A DNA stretch of 64,000 nt from assembly GCA_963978905.1 (NCBI GenBank), contig OZ022257.1, positions 9,074,509-9,138,508 of the forward strand. The letters are read 5' to 3'. Positions 10,496 through 21,219 of the stretch are shown one piece after another. The notes under the pieces are model-generated. The model had not been told where the DNA came from and did no database searches. It saw only the letters and a program-made list of their open reading frames with translations. A program made the position numbers and the translations under genes. Source of the DNA: Trichostrongylus colubriformis. Its lineage: Eukaryota; Nematoda; Chromadorea; Rhabditida; Trichostrongylidae. Within the stretch, counting starts at the first letter, position 1; each line of letters opens with the position of its first letter.

Positions 10496-12269
10496 CTCCA
10501 TACCTAGAAGTTGCTTTTCCAATAAATTCACAAGTTTATGCAACATCTTACATATCGTACGAAAGAAAATTATCTGCTTTACAAAGAGACCTACAGGGGG
10601 TGCCAAAAAAAAGTAATTTTGCCCGCGGCTCACATCTCCCATATACAAAACATATGGAAACGAAAGAAATGAAAGTATTGGGGCAAAATATTCCCGAAGT
10701 GTTCCTCTAAAAGCCGGAACAAGTTGAGACTCACTTCTTTCATTTTCATGAAAATATGGAAATATGGAACCTTCAAGCGGCGCAGTCGGGCTCCAGAGCA
10801 CCCACGGTATCAAGGTCCCCTTAAAACAGTAGAGCCGTGTTTATGGTGGGTCTTTTGTGGGAAGCTTCCTAAGGATTGACCCTTCGGTTCATGGAAGTCA
10901 CAGAGCCCCTGCTGCTTGGACAAGGCTGCTATGATCCGACGTATCATTTTCATGCTCAAATCCGCCTCCGGAGCGGTTTCAGTGGTAAGGGCACGTTTTG
11001 GCTCTTGGAAACGAAGAGCGATGGGGACCCGAAAAAACGGAATGTCAAAGAGCACCACCCAGTATGAATCCCCTTAGGTACCCAGAGTGAACGGACCTCA
11101 GCAAGGTTGTGAACGAGGGCGACGAAATTTCGGATTTTGCCCAGTTGAGGTGACACATCTTGTTCACTCTTTCCTCGCTCCCGTTCCTGCTCGTGCAGAA
11201 GGCTGCCACGGAGTGTAGTGATAGAGTGAGGCCTGCTCTTGAATCTGGGAATGTAAATACCTCAACAGAATTTGCTGTAGTTCGACTAAAGTGGAGTGAA
11301 AGTGGAGGAGACAAAATTACTTTTTTTTTGGCACCCCCTGTATACAATTTTTGGGTACCCCAGAATGGGGCCGATTTTCAGGCTGGTGAAATGTGAGGTC
11401 TTTGATAAACTAGAACAAACCCATTGCAAGTAAAATCCTACATTTCGTTTCGGACAAATCAATCGATCATGTGTCTCGTACGCAATTAGTCGCTACTCTT
11501 CAATGAGTTCTTCAAACTGGTTGATCGAAAACTCGCATTGCTCTTTTTCCCGAACTGATTCTTCCGGCAGCACTGTCTCTAGTTAAAGTAAAATTTTACT
11601 TTTAAATTCCTTACTCAACATTGCTTTGAGGATTTCGGAAGAATTTTTCTAATCTATCGAGGATTGTTTCGATCCTACTTTGACTACTGTTCGGTTTTGA
11701 TTTTGGGACCATGTTCTAAGGGGCAGTCGCATTATTTACTTCTTCAAGATTTTTCATTATTCATTATTTTAATTATTTATTTACAACAGAGAATTGACGG
11801 ATTGGGCCGATGAAGTGACTACTCCCCTTTTCACTAGTTCCCATTACCGCTTCACTGCTATTTCAACGGACTGGTTCCGAAAAGTTTGCGGTCTGGACTT
11901 GACGAATCGTCAAACATCATCGAATTGGCGGGAGAATCAGACTTGTAAAAAGTGCGACGCGATTTCATGATCAACCAGTTAGTAGAACTCATTGAAGAAG
12001 TAGCGGCGAAATACATATGAGACACATGATTAATTACCGAAGCGGAATATAGCGTTTTAGAGAATAGCCGGTTTGGTCATTTTTTGTCATCTAGACCTAC
12101 CGCTTCACCAACCTGAAAATCGGCCCCATTCTGGAACAACCAAGAATTGTACATATGTACCCTTTATAGAACAGGCAATTCCCTTAGGATGATATGCTGC
12201 ACAAGCTTATTACTTTATAGGAAAAATTTTCCCTTGGAGAAAGACGACATAACTTATCGAATGACCCAT
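10496..12269. mobile_element. Foldback (palindromic) element interrupted by a TIR transposon
   Basis: The left arm (10496-10593 resuming at 11341) and the right arm ending at 12269 are reverse complements over several hundred bases. Matching pairs include CTAGAAGTTGCTTTTCC with the reverse complement of ATAACTTATCG; AGAATGGGGCCGATTTTCAG with CTGAAAATCGGCCCCATTCT; and CATGTGTCTCGTACGCAATTA with TAATTACCGAAGCGG-flanked ACACATGATTAA. Removing the 747-bp insertion at 10594-11340 restores continuous pairing. Related copies lie at 28631-28850 (half) and 52240-52874. Confidence 0.75.
10594..11340. mobile_element. TIR transposon with CAGGGGGTGCC ends, copy 1
   Basis: A 747-bp element starts CAGGGGGTGCCAAAAAAAAG and ends with the reverse complement, flanked by TA at 10592-10593 and 11341-11342. 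It carries no readable transposase, so it is non-autonomous. The TA duplication suggests a Tc1/mariner-type mobilising enzyme. The second copy, 61682-62386, has the same ends and interior order (GCGGCTCACATCTCCCA, TTCAAGCGGCGCAGTCGG, AACGGACCTCAGCAAGG). Confidence 0.88.
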
Positions 12270-12289
12270 TATTTATATATTATCCCACC

Positions 12290-12618
12290 CAAATAGAATA
12301 AGACCCCTATCACTCAAAGAAGTACGAGCCGCTATACTTCTACCCATGCTGGAACCTTCTCAGAAGAGTCGTGTCTCCAAAGGCACTAATCATAGCCACT
12401 TGCTCGACGGTAAAAATTGTGAAGCTAAAAGCGCCCAGAGAGAGAAACCTGATGATCTCGCTTTTAAGCCAATAATAGGTTCTCTGCGCTTCCGAACTCC
12501 TGGTCCAGTGACATGAAGAAGAAACTATTCACAAAACGTCATCGCCGTTCATAGAAACGCCCGGCATCTCAGCGTAAATATGACTTCCAATCCCGAAGAG
12601 CAACCTGACCCTCAAGTA
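12290..12618. other. Repeat fragment, otherwise nothing recognised
   Basis: A block near 12329-12390 (AAGTACGAGCC, CTCAGAAGAG, CGTGTC) recurs in diverged form at 15250-15320. No gene is seen. Confidence 0.4.
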
Positions 12619-14185
12619 TAGTGTGTCCCAAAAGCATAGGTCCACCTGTTTTTCATCCATATCTCCAGAATGGATAAGCGATTCCTTTCCAAATTTTTAT
12701 ATGTAGTACCTGATCACTGTAGCAATCAAGCGCCTCAGTAAAATTGAAGACATAAAAATGTAAAATTTTATTTGATTTTTTTTTCAAAAATAAGGGTGTC
12801 CCAAAAGTATAGGTCCACTCAGCTTTTCCGCCTTGCTTCCATCGAAAGGTAAGTTGTGAGGTAGGTGTGTTGACGCATCCTTCTGAGATTTACTCTACAG
12901 TGCCATGCCAAGCGGTACGCACTTTTCCGAGTACGAAAATGGGCAAATTCTGGCCCACAAGGACGTGAGACTCAGCAATCGCAAAATTTCTGAAAAGATG
13001 GGCCTATTCCAAAGCTCGATCAACAGCTTCTGTCGTACCATGGACCTGTACGGAACGAAAAAGGGAAGTGGAAGGCCGTAGGAGCTTTCTGAGAAGCAGA
13101 AGCGACGGATCCTCAAAGCTGCGTCCAATTCCAGAAAGGGTGCTTGTCGACGGTGCAGGGAACTGGCACCTGCTGTATCGAAAAACACTGTGCACCGTCT
13201 GCTCAAGTCGTCTCCTCACATCGAGCGAAGATGGTTTTCGTCCTTGCCATACCTCACGAGGGCGCACGAAGAGGCTCGAATCCATTTTGCCAAGTAGAAT
13301 GTCAGCTGGACCCATCAATAGGATGAGGTAGTCTGCAGGGTTACATTATTGACGTAGTAGTTCACACAGCATTAGTAATGGTGTTGCAGGTGATCTTTTC
13401 TGATGAGAAGAAGTTCAATTTGGACGGCTCGGACGGCTTAGCTAGTTACTGGAGGGATTTGGGAAAGGAGCCATGCTACTTCTTGAGGCGCGGATTTGCT
13501 GGTGGTAGTGGTATGGTAGGGACCGCCTTCTCTCGCTTTGGTTAGAGCAGGATACTATTCATCACGCATCATATAGATTCCAGGGCTTTGCAGGACGTTC
13601 TAGAAAGTAATTTACTACCATATAAACAGCAGTACATAAAAACATTGGGTGCACAGCCGACCAACACCCTTTCTGGAATCGGACGCAGCGTTGAGGATCC
13701 GTCGCTTCTGCTTCTCAGAAAGCTCCTACGGCCTTCCACTTCCCTTTTTCGTTCCGTACAGGTCCATGGTACGACAGAAGCTGTTGATCAAGCTTTGGGA
13801 TAGGCCCATCTTTTCAGAAATTTTGCGATTGCTGAGTCCCACGTCCTTGTGGGCCAGAATTTGCCCATTTTCGTACTCGGAAAAGTGCGTACCGCTTGGC
13901 ATGGCACTGTAGAGTAAATCTCAGGATGCGTCAACACACCTACCTCACAACTTACCTTTCGATGGAAGCAAGGCGGAAAAGCTGAGTGGACCTATACTTT
14001 TGGGACACCCTTATTTTTGAAAAAAAATCAAATAAAATTTTGCAATTTTATGTCTTCAATTTTACTGAGGCGCTTGATTGCTACAGTGATCAGGTACCAC
14101 ATATAAAAATTTGGAAAGGAATCGCTTATCCATTCTGGAGATATGGATAAAAAATAGGGTGGACCTATACTTTTGGGACACACTG
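12619..14185. mobile_element. Palindromic Tc3-like transposon
   Basis: The element ends read (C/T)AGTGTGTCCCAAAAG on both sides and are flanked by TA at 12617-12618 and 14186-14187. The left arm (12619 to about 13160) and the right arm (about 13652-14185) are near-identical inverted repeats of roughly 540 bp; inspection shows only scattered mismatches. Each arm carries the end motif GTGTCCCAAAAG twice, at the tip and about 173 bp inward (12623 and 12796), as Tc3 does with its two transposase-binding sites. Unlike Tc3, the arms run on into the transposase coding region, so the N-terminal coding part is present in both orientations around a 490-bp centre. Confidence 0.85.
12905..13654 (+). pseudogene. 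Tc3-like transposase, truncated and with stops
   Basis: From ATG at 12905 the frame reads MPSGTHFSEYENGQILAH, a Tc3-type N-terminal DNA-binding domain, through YGTKKGSGRP, then a TAG. The frame resumes as SKNTVHRLLKSSPHIERR and LTRAHEEARIHFAK, with more stops. A probable intron (about 13327-13389, ending TTGCAG) precedes VIFSDEKKFNLDGSDG, which holds the first catalytic Asp of the DD34E family, then YWRDLGKEP. A fragment near 13580-13650 (LQDVLESNLLPY) follows. The Asn-Pro-Asp/Glu end is missing because the right arm of the palindrome begins there. The enzyme is dead. Confidence 0.8.
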
Positions 14186-14319
14186 TAGTACCTAGTTGAA
14201 GGCAGTGGTAGGGGTAGTAGACTGAATATAAAAAGACTATTGATTACTAAATGTAGGTGTTTACTAGTACGAGAGTTAAGAAAAACAAAATGGAAGGGCC
14301 AAAAACACGAAAAGCAGGT

Positions 14320-14409
14320 CCATCTTCCCACCGGTGACTCCCACAAAAGGCGGGTTCTGCTAGTCCACCTTCCCACCAATGACTCCCACAAAAGGCGGGT
14401 TCTGCTAGG
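14320..14409. repeat. 45-bp tandem repeat, two copies
   Basis: The unit begins CCATCTTCCCACCGGTGACT, with the second copy CCACCTTCCCACCAATGACT; both end GGCGGGTTCTGCTAG. Confidence 0.9.
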
Positions 14410-14583
14410 AGGGGGCGGGCACAGTTGATACAAGTCTCAGAGATAAAGAAGTTGTAGAGCACTGGGCCGCTCTTTTTCATCGGAACTTTAGCCGCATGTG
14501 GTTTTCTTAAACCAGTAGCTTTCATTTTGATGACTAACTTTAGGGCCCCTCATTACCCATATTACCCCTACCACTGTCTTTAA

Positions 14584-15211
14584 CACGTTGGCGACCGCGC
14601 GTTTTTTCGCGTGCCTGCCACGTGGGACATCGCGCGCTCGCTTATGCCGAGAATTGCGTCCCAGCATTGGGGTTTTTGATTTTACCTTTCCAAACCCCAA
14701 TGAATTTCGCGCGTACCTTGAGCGTTAATACAAAATAGTGAGCGCTGCGAAACTTTAAATACCCCTCGAGAATTTGAATAAGGGTTTACTGCATGGTAAT
14801 GATGAGAAGTGCTTAACCAGGTGATGGGCATGTGAAACAAAGTCGTCGTCTCGCGAGTGTAGATATCTTGACTAAGAATTGAATGGCCACAAATCTCCTT
14901 ACTGACTATGGATTCCTGCGACAACTTCACAGAGCCGAATGCTAGTTTTAACGACCTGTTGATCGACAGCGATGATAACATACCTGTGATGGATGACGAT
15001 ACAAAGTATGGAAAAGAAACTTGTTGAAAGATATAAGTGTGCCATTTTGACCCTAGATACCCTTGTGCATGTTTATAAAAATTAACTACTTGTGGATTTT
15101 AAATCAGTTGAAAAAAAGTAGTTCTCTGTGCTGCATCCCAGCATTGGGACGCATTGTTCCACGCGGCAGATAATGTGCGTCCCAGCATCGGGACGCAATG
15201 TCGCCAACGTG
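14584..15211. mobile_element. piggyBac-like MITE
   Basis: A 628-bp element is bounded by TTAA on both sides (14580-14583 and 15212-15215) with inverted ends CACGTTGGCGAC. A GCGTCCCAGCATTGGG motif occurs subterminally at the left (about 14655) and twice at the right (about 15131 and 15176). An acidic peptide around 14913-15005 (DSDDNIPVMDDDT) resembles the acidic N-terminus of piggyBac transposases but leads nowhere. The TTAA duplication is diagnostic for the superfamily. Confidence 0.8.
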
Positions 15212-15215
15212 TTAA

Positions 15216-16394
15216 CTATAACCCAAACAGAATGTGGTCTTCTCTCATCCAAAAAAGTACGAGCCTACACTATCTCCGTCCACGATGTATCCCTCTGAGA
15301 AGAGGCGTGTCGAGCCTCTAAGAAAGGACACCCGGACATTATTCGAAAAAAAGCAGCTTGCTAAGTTTATTGCACGATTGCACGATGGGATCGGCCGCAT
15401 AGTATTATATGAGCCATGAAAGCGTTTCAGCGGTTTTTTGTAACGTGCAGTAACGAGCTTAGACTATACAAGGGCTTAACAGAGCAACAACCTCCTTATA
15501 AGGGCACGTGCGAAACGGAGGCTTAGGCTACTTTTTTGTCCCCCCCCTTCAATTTTTTAAGCATGGTCTTTTCGTTAACAATTGCATATTTCTTTAGAGT
15601 GTCTCAATTGACGATAAGTGCATCCACAAGCGAATAATTTCGTAGGGTGTATGGCAAGCTGGCCAAATACAGTGATTGGCGCTTCAGTACGGTCTTCAAA
15701 TGCTAGATCCCCCTTACAAAAGCTACCTGGTTCCCATGAATCACATTGTAAATTAAATCAATATCATTTGACGTAATGGCTGAATATGTGGGTGGGTTTA
15801 AGCTGTTTTTGGGATACCTCGGCTTTTTTGAAGGTGTTCGATGTTTGCGATAGAACAAGTACTAATACCACAAAAACTACTGATCCATTGGCGCCGGCAG
15901 ATCCGTTTCAACAAAAACCGATGCGACTACCAACCTAGTCCCCGTCGCAGGATATGGGAGTTGATCGGCCGTTGGTAGCCCTAAATAAAGTGTACTATCC
16001 GGTTCACTTTAATATAGGCATTTTCATGAAACGGCCCTATAAGGGTTGATGTTGGGATATGGGTACGAAAGCTCGTAATTCCCAAGTGCAGGTGGGGGAT
16101 AGGGTTCTCGGATGTTCACTTACTCTTAAATTGCTATTACTATATGATAATTTTTTGATTGAAGCCTGGGTACACGTACGAAACTATGTCATAGAACCGA
16201 TGTTTGACCCTTTTCCCTATAATAGTGGTGCCATTTAAAATAATGAGAGCAGCTGACCGCCCACGATGTATACCTTCCATGCTCCGACCAGGTGAGGGTT
16301 TTTACTTTTCAAGGAACTTTGAAATGGGACGTAGGTGGATCAGTAGGGTTTCGAATGCCGACCGAAACATTAAAAACTGAAACTGCGAAAGGCG
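15216..16394. other. No gene; weak repeat fragment at 15250-15320
   Basis: Apart from the block shared with 12329-12390, nothing is recognised. Confidence 0.45.
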
Positions 16395-16396
16395 AA

Positions 16397-16828
16397 AGCT
16401 GTTGCAAGAGTGCTGAGTTATGGGCAAAAGCTTCAGTCTCGGACCGGACTCGAACCCCCACTCCATGCTTTCCGGGCATATGTGCTAATCCATCACACTA
16501 CCGAGACCCTTTCACACTAACTCAGCTTCTGAATGATATAATTACCATGGCTTATGCCTTACTGGCTTTAACTGGGTGGAGTGCAAGTGTTCCGATTTGT
16601 GAGGTCAGGTCAGGTTGCGCGGCGGATCACAATCAGGTAAAGACAGGTAAAAACACGCTGCCAAAGCTTCTCCCCTAAAAAGGCTTAGGCAAACCTGGGA
16701 GAGCCCAGACGGCAGGACACGCTACCATTCGGACAATTCGAGAAGGGCGGTGACCCAGTTCGGTGGCGACCTCTAGAAACGGAACACTTGCAACACACCC
16801 GCTTTAACTCAGCACTCTTGTAACGAGA
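16397..16828 (-). mobile_element. tRNA-derived SINE-like element with inverted ends
   Basis: The - strand of about 16436-16509 reads like a tRNA: GGTCTCGGTAGTGTGATGG (box A-like), a TATGC/GCATG stem around an anticodon-like loop, and a perfect RNA polymerase III box B, GGTTCGAGTCC. Acceptor pairing is only partial. The whole segment is bounded by an inverted repeat, TTGCAAGAGTGCTGAGTTA at 16403 and its complement ending near 16825. Diverged relatives lie at 30290-30670 and 60255-60355. It is taken as a SINE or tRNA-like repeat, not a working tRNA gene. Confidence 0.6.
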
Positions 16829-18006
16829 TTGGCATAATAGTTTACTCGATTTTCAAAATATCAATATTCGTGTGTCTCAACCGTTACCCCTCTACGGTAT
16901 TAAAGGCATCTAGTGTAAAAATTGGTTTGACACTACGTGAGAAGTGATTCATCCATCTCAGGAATCTTCCCTCTCAAGATATATCTGAAAAAAAAAAGTT
17001 TCTCATATTCGAAACCTTTTTTAATGGGCCAGAGTTCCCCGGTCAAAGGCTACACTCAGGCCCTCTGGGCTACGGCAAAGAGAAGCTACGGAAATACTGC
17101 GAAAAGGAGCACAAGTGTGTTTCCCCGTAAAAATAAAAGTGAATTACATGAAGAGATACGGATACTCGTACAACGGATAAACATTCCTATCTTAGAAGCA
17201 CAAGGTAAACAGTCTGTTGGAATACCACCGAAAAGTATCAACTATCGAAGTGAAAGGAGATCTGCGATTTGGTTAAGGTATGGACTCATCGCGAACAAAA
17301 CAGCAGAGTTATTCCTTCAAAAATCTGAGTGTCAAAAGTTAAAGAATCTGAAGGTTGTTCAAATTATCGCAATTGAAGGATGAGCAACGTCAAGACTGTA
17401 TTTCCAAGTATTATTTAAACGATAAAATAATGGGAAGGCATTGATGCCCGGTGGTGTAAACGAGGCTGGATAGAAAATGGGCGGCAGCTATTCCACAAGA
17501 CGCGAGAGCTACGGGATGACACCAGTGATGACTAGGAACTTGTTTGACCAACATCAATTAGCCATGTGGAACTAGTTGGATATCTCGCTTTCACTACTAT
17601 TTATCACCATTGCCTCGTTTTTCGGCACATTTCATAAAGCTTATAGCCCTACATCCTCGGAATACACCACGCATTCCACTACTCTTCGAAATCGCCGGGG
17701 TATTGTTATGGTGCACGCTGAATTTTACAAATACTTTGATGTATTGCATTTTTCTCTGCGATGTCAAAGAGGTTGCTAGAAATGTTAAAATGTAATTAAC
17801 ATCATCAGTTTTACGCAGAGAGAAGTTGGAATCTAATACTTCAGTGCATGTTCTGGCATTCAAAATTATTTTTTCAGACAGCCAAACACCTATAAGGGTA
17901 ACTAGACATAGATGAGACGTGTAGTGTATTTACATTGGGATAAATGCAGGCGATTGAATGGACGTTCAGCGCATGCAACATCAGCTCTTACCAAGGGGTT
18001 GACTAG
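16829..18006. other. No supported feature; one 148-codon ORF of doubtful status
   Basis: The ORF at 16937-17383 (+) has no motif I recognise, begins next to an A-run, and shows no splice or repeat context. It is more likely chance than coding. Confidence 0.4.
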
Positions 18007-18042
18007 TTACTATTACTCTGGTTAACCAGGGTAATAGTAACT
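18007..18042. repeat. 36-bp palindrome
   Basis: GTTACTATTACTCTGG and its complement meet at a central GGTTAACC with a single mismatched pair, so it can form a cruciform. Confidence 0.9.
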
Positions 18043-18850
18043 TTTATCTCGAAAACAGCTTATGAAAAGGGTTTCCATGTCATGCTTGCCACTAAAAGGT
18101 TTCGAAAGGGTACGCCACCACGGTGTGAAGAGCAAAAGTACCTTACTCATCCCGAAACTCCTTCCTTGCTTAGACTCAAGTAAAATCCGTATCACCTAAC
18201 TCGTAATCATTTCTTCGTGTAGTTTTTTTTCCTTAAGCGACTTGTTTTGAAGGGATTGCGGTGCGAATTTACATCCACATTTGACCTGAAATGTCATCCT
18301 TCTTTCCCCACCCCGTATCTTCATATTTCTGAAATTCACACACCATTTAATAAGCGATCCGGTTTTATACCTTCTCCAAGTGAGAACTCACAACTGGTTT
18401 GGTTTTTTCGCATGGCATTGAATTTTGAAGAGATGAAAGTTGTGATATATGCCGTTGGAGAGAGATAGCCAAGTTTTGGAAACTGGCCACATTTCATTTC
18501 GCCAAGGAGAAATCATTTCAATATAAATCGTTCGACATGTTATAGAGCCTTTCGCATGACTCGTCTCGATTTCATTTGAATTCAAAGGTGAGGTACAGCT
18601 ACAAATTCCTTGAGTATCATTTGGAATTGGAAGCCTTTTTCATCCAAAATGCTAAGGAGGTAGAGATGGCGCGACGTCGCATGGGGATTCTTCTGTGGTA
18701 AGCCTATGATTTGGGGTCACAAGCAGACCATAGTGCTCAACAGATCTATGTTTCGTGGTGAAACTCGTCAATGTGACAATACGAATTATTTGTGCAATGA
18801 GTTGCATGTTGTACGAGAGCTAACCACTAGCTTTCACTCAGACTCCTCGA
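18043..18850. other. No recognisable feature
   Basis: Only short unsupported ORFs. Confidence 0.45.
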
Positions 18851-19109
18851 GTGCATATCGTTAGATCAAGATTTCGCATTGCGACGCGTCGCGAACGCGA
18901 CGCTTCTGGCGCGAGTTGCTGCAGCCGTTAGGATTCCGATATGGGCGCCACGGGCTGAAGTTGAGAAGTCTTTCATAGATAAAGGATCAAAACAACAACA
19001 AAAATAACAATAGGGCGATGTACGCAAGCACACGCGAAAAAGAAACAACTTGCACTTGCCGCGTCGCTTGTGGCGTGCTGCTGTGCGTAATCCTAACCTA
19101 ACGATGCAC
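18851..19109. mobile_element. TIR MITE, ATCGTTAG-end family
   Basis: Inverted ends GTGCATATCGTTAGATCAAG and GTGCATCGTTAGGTTAGGA surround a GC-rich interior. It is related to the TA-flanked elements at 26823-27041, 46404-46622 and 52023-52226 through the ATTTCGCA and GCGACGCG stretches. A partial copy of its left end occurs at 20100-20150. Confidence 0.6.
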
Positions 19110-19383
19110 ATCCCCAGTCTTTTTGGGATCGACCTATTCACAAGTCGAATAAAGCTCCTGCATCAAATATGTACCAGAAAATATTCGAACACCTTCTGAA
19201 TGGAGTATTCAACAATTATTGAGAGACAACCTGCAGAAGAAACCTGACGTCATCCAGAAGAATACAGAAGAACGCCTTTTATAAATGCTCGAACACTTCA
19301 CCGATCTATGAAGTAGTAGGAAATGAATCGTACTACAAAGTTTCTATGGAAGTAAAAAATAAATTGTCGTCAGTATCTATGTA

Positions 19384-19955
19384 TTAGGTTGATCGGAAAG
19401 TTGTGATAGGGTTGAAATTTTTTTCTGTTTTATTTTGTGACTCAGCAAACAATGCAAGCTAGTCAACAATTTAATAACAACATTGTCCCACCTAACGGGC
19501 AGGTCAGCGATTCCCTTCTCCCAGAAGTGGGAGGATCAGGAGTCAAAGAAATCACCGATCACTTGTCCGAGGTGGTCATAAATGACGAATTTCTTTATGC
19601 TAGAAAAGCCTCGAGAGACCGGAAGTAGATGTAATCTGAGGGGGCATTATCAGGTGAATATGGTGGATGTGGAACCGTATCCACCCTACCCACCTGATAT
19701 TGCCCCGTCAGATTACCCCTTGTTCCGACCCCTCAGGGCTTTCCTAGCAAAAAAAGCATGACCACCTTGGACAAGTGGTCGGTGACTTCTCTGACTCATA
19801 ATCCTCCTAGGAGAAGTGAATCGCTAATCTGTCCGTTAGGACAATGTTATGACTAACTATAGTTATTATACTGTTGATTAGCTTGTATTGTTTGCTGAGT
19901 TATAAAATAAAACAGGAAAAATCTCGACCCTATCAAAATTTTTCGATCAACCTAA
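19384..19955. mobile_element. Palindromic mariner derivative
   Basis: Ends TTAGGTTGATCGGAAAG and TTAGGTTGATCGAAAAATT are inverted and flanked by TA (19382-19383 and 19956-19957). Beyond the ends, the two halves are reverse complements almost to the centre near 19670; for example, CAGCAAACAATGCAAGCTAG pairs with the stretch at 19876-19905. The right half read forward gives YPPDIAPSDYPLFR, the third-Asp block of a mariner transposase, and the left half carries the same block reversed. It cannot encode an enzyme. Confidence 0.8.
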
Positions 19956-20153
19956 TAGTTGCACTTGCCATTCTCAGGAGTAGCACGATTACCAACACGT
20001 GATGCTGCTTTGAGAGGCACTCCCACTTTTACGAAGTAGTTGAAAAATATCAAAAATCGCTCTTTTTGCAATCACAGCAGTGGATGGGGCAACGAAAGGT
20101 GTATAGTATCGTTAGAATAGAATTTCGCGTAGCGGCGTGCGGCGCGCGACGAG

Positions 20154-20318
20154 ATGCGTACATACTACGCGAAAGCTCTGCGCGAAGGAAAGGAGATGCT
20201 ACGTGTCCCTGGAGCCAGAAAGGTTCACTGCACTGCTATGGCTCGCGACAGGGACGAATGGAGACGTTGCTGGCGCCCGCTCGACACTCTCGATGAGCAA
20301 CGGGACGACAGGAAAGTA
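20154..20318 (+). pseudogene. RTE-type LINE ORF, C-terminal fragment
   Basis: The frame gives ALREGKEMLRVPGARKVH and MARDRDEWRRCWRPLD, the ending typical of RTE retrotransposon ORFs in strongylid nematodes (a W-S-D-F...ARDRDEW...C/YWR tail). Nothing of the reverse transcriptase domain precedes it; the upstream 50 bp are a MITE end. This fits a 5'-truncated or broken LINE copy. Confidence 0.7.
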
Positions 20319-20970
20319 ATTGTGCCACCTACCGCAGTTCTCCGTGAAAATATACAAGAAAAGAATGATAAATATGGGCAGAAACGCCTTTTATGAATTC
20401 AGGTCTATGCATGGTTTTATTCAGTTACAGCAGTCACACTCAATGGCATTCAGTCACAGCTGTCAACTAAACGGCCTATACTTCGTACAGCGTCAGGTGC
20501 TTTTGGAGGTGAGAAAACCAAAATTACAACGGAGTGTTTTGAAGGCAATAAGGGTTAAAGGGGATATGGAAAAATTGAAAAAAACTCGTCAGTGGGACCG
20601 GGTCAAATTCAGACGATCAAGCTGTTCCTCAGCCTCCTCAAAGGCAGCAAAAAAATGCTTTCAATTATCAGGTTGGTGCACAGCTAATGCGATTTTTTAA
20701 TGCCGCATCTTTGTAATGGAGGTTGACATTCCGGCGACTACCAAGAAGCAGTACCTAATTGCGCAGGTGAAAACAACGAATAATCATTTATTGACTTTTT
20801 TGCTGAATTTTATCATTGTTTTTTGCTATATAAAATTGTTGCAAAAAGCCGCATTGATCAAGCACCAATCCAATAGTTTACTGCCGAAGAGAAACGAAGA
20901 ACTGCTAAGTGGTGCAACAGTAAGAAATCTAAAACCAATGACCAGGAAAGCAAGATATAGGACCCCAGCT

Positions 20971-21219
20971 CAGCACTGACATCTGCGAAATCAGGGATTT
21001 TGAAGTGTTTCATTACTGCAGTATCGATTGGAGCCATGCAAATCTGCGATGTGAGATGATTATCTGCAGCACGTGACCAAATGACCACAAAATCGAGAAA
21101 TAGGGCCCCAAGCTTCAGCACTGACATCTGTGAAATTAGGGACTTTGACGTGTCCCATCACCGCAGTATCGATTGGAGCCATGCGAATCTGTGATGTGAG
21201 GTGGTGATCTGCAGCACGT
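20971..21219. repeat. 145-bp direct tandem duplication, about 1.7 copies
   Basis: CAGCACTGACATCTGCGAAA at 20971 recurs as CAGCACTGACATCTGTGAAA at 21116. The following GCAGTATCGATTGGAGCCAT and CTGCAGCACGTG blocks repeat in step. Confidence 0.85.

Noticed and set aside
16436..16509. Possible tRNA gene on the - strand
   Set aside because: Good box B but incomplete acceptor and T-stem pairing, and diverged dispersed relatives; treated as a SINE head.
16937..17383. 148-codon open frame on the + strand
   Set aside because: No recognisable motif, begins beside a poly-A stretch, no splice or repeat context; the length is not exceptional for AT-rich DNA.
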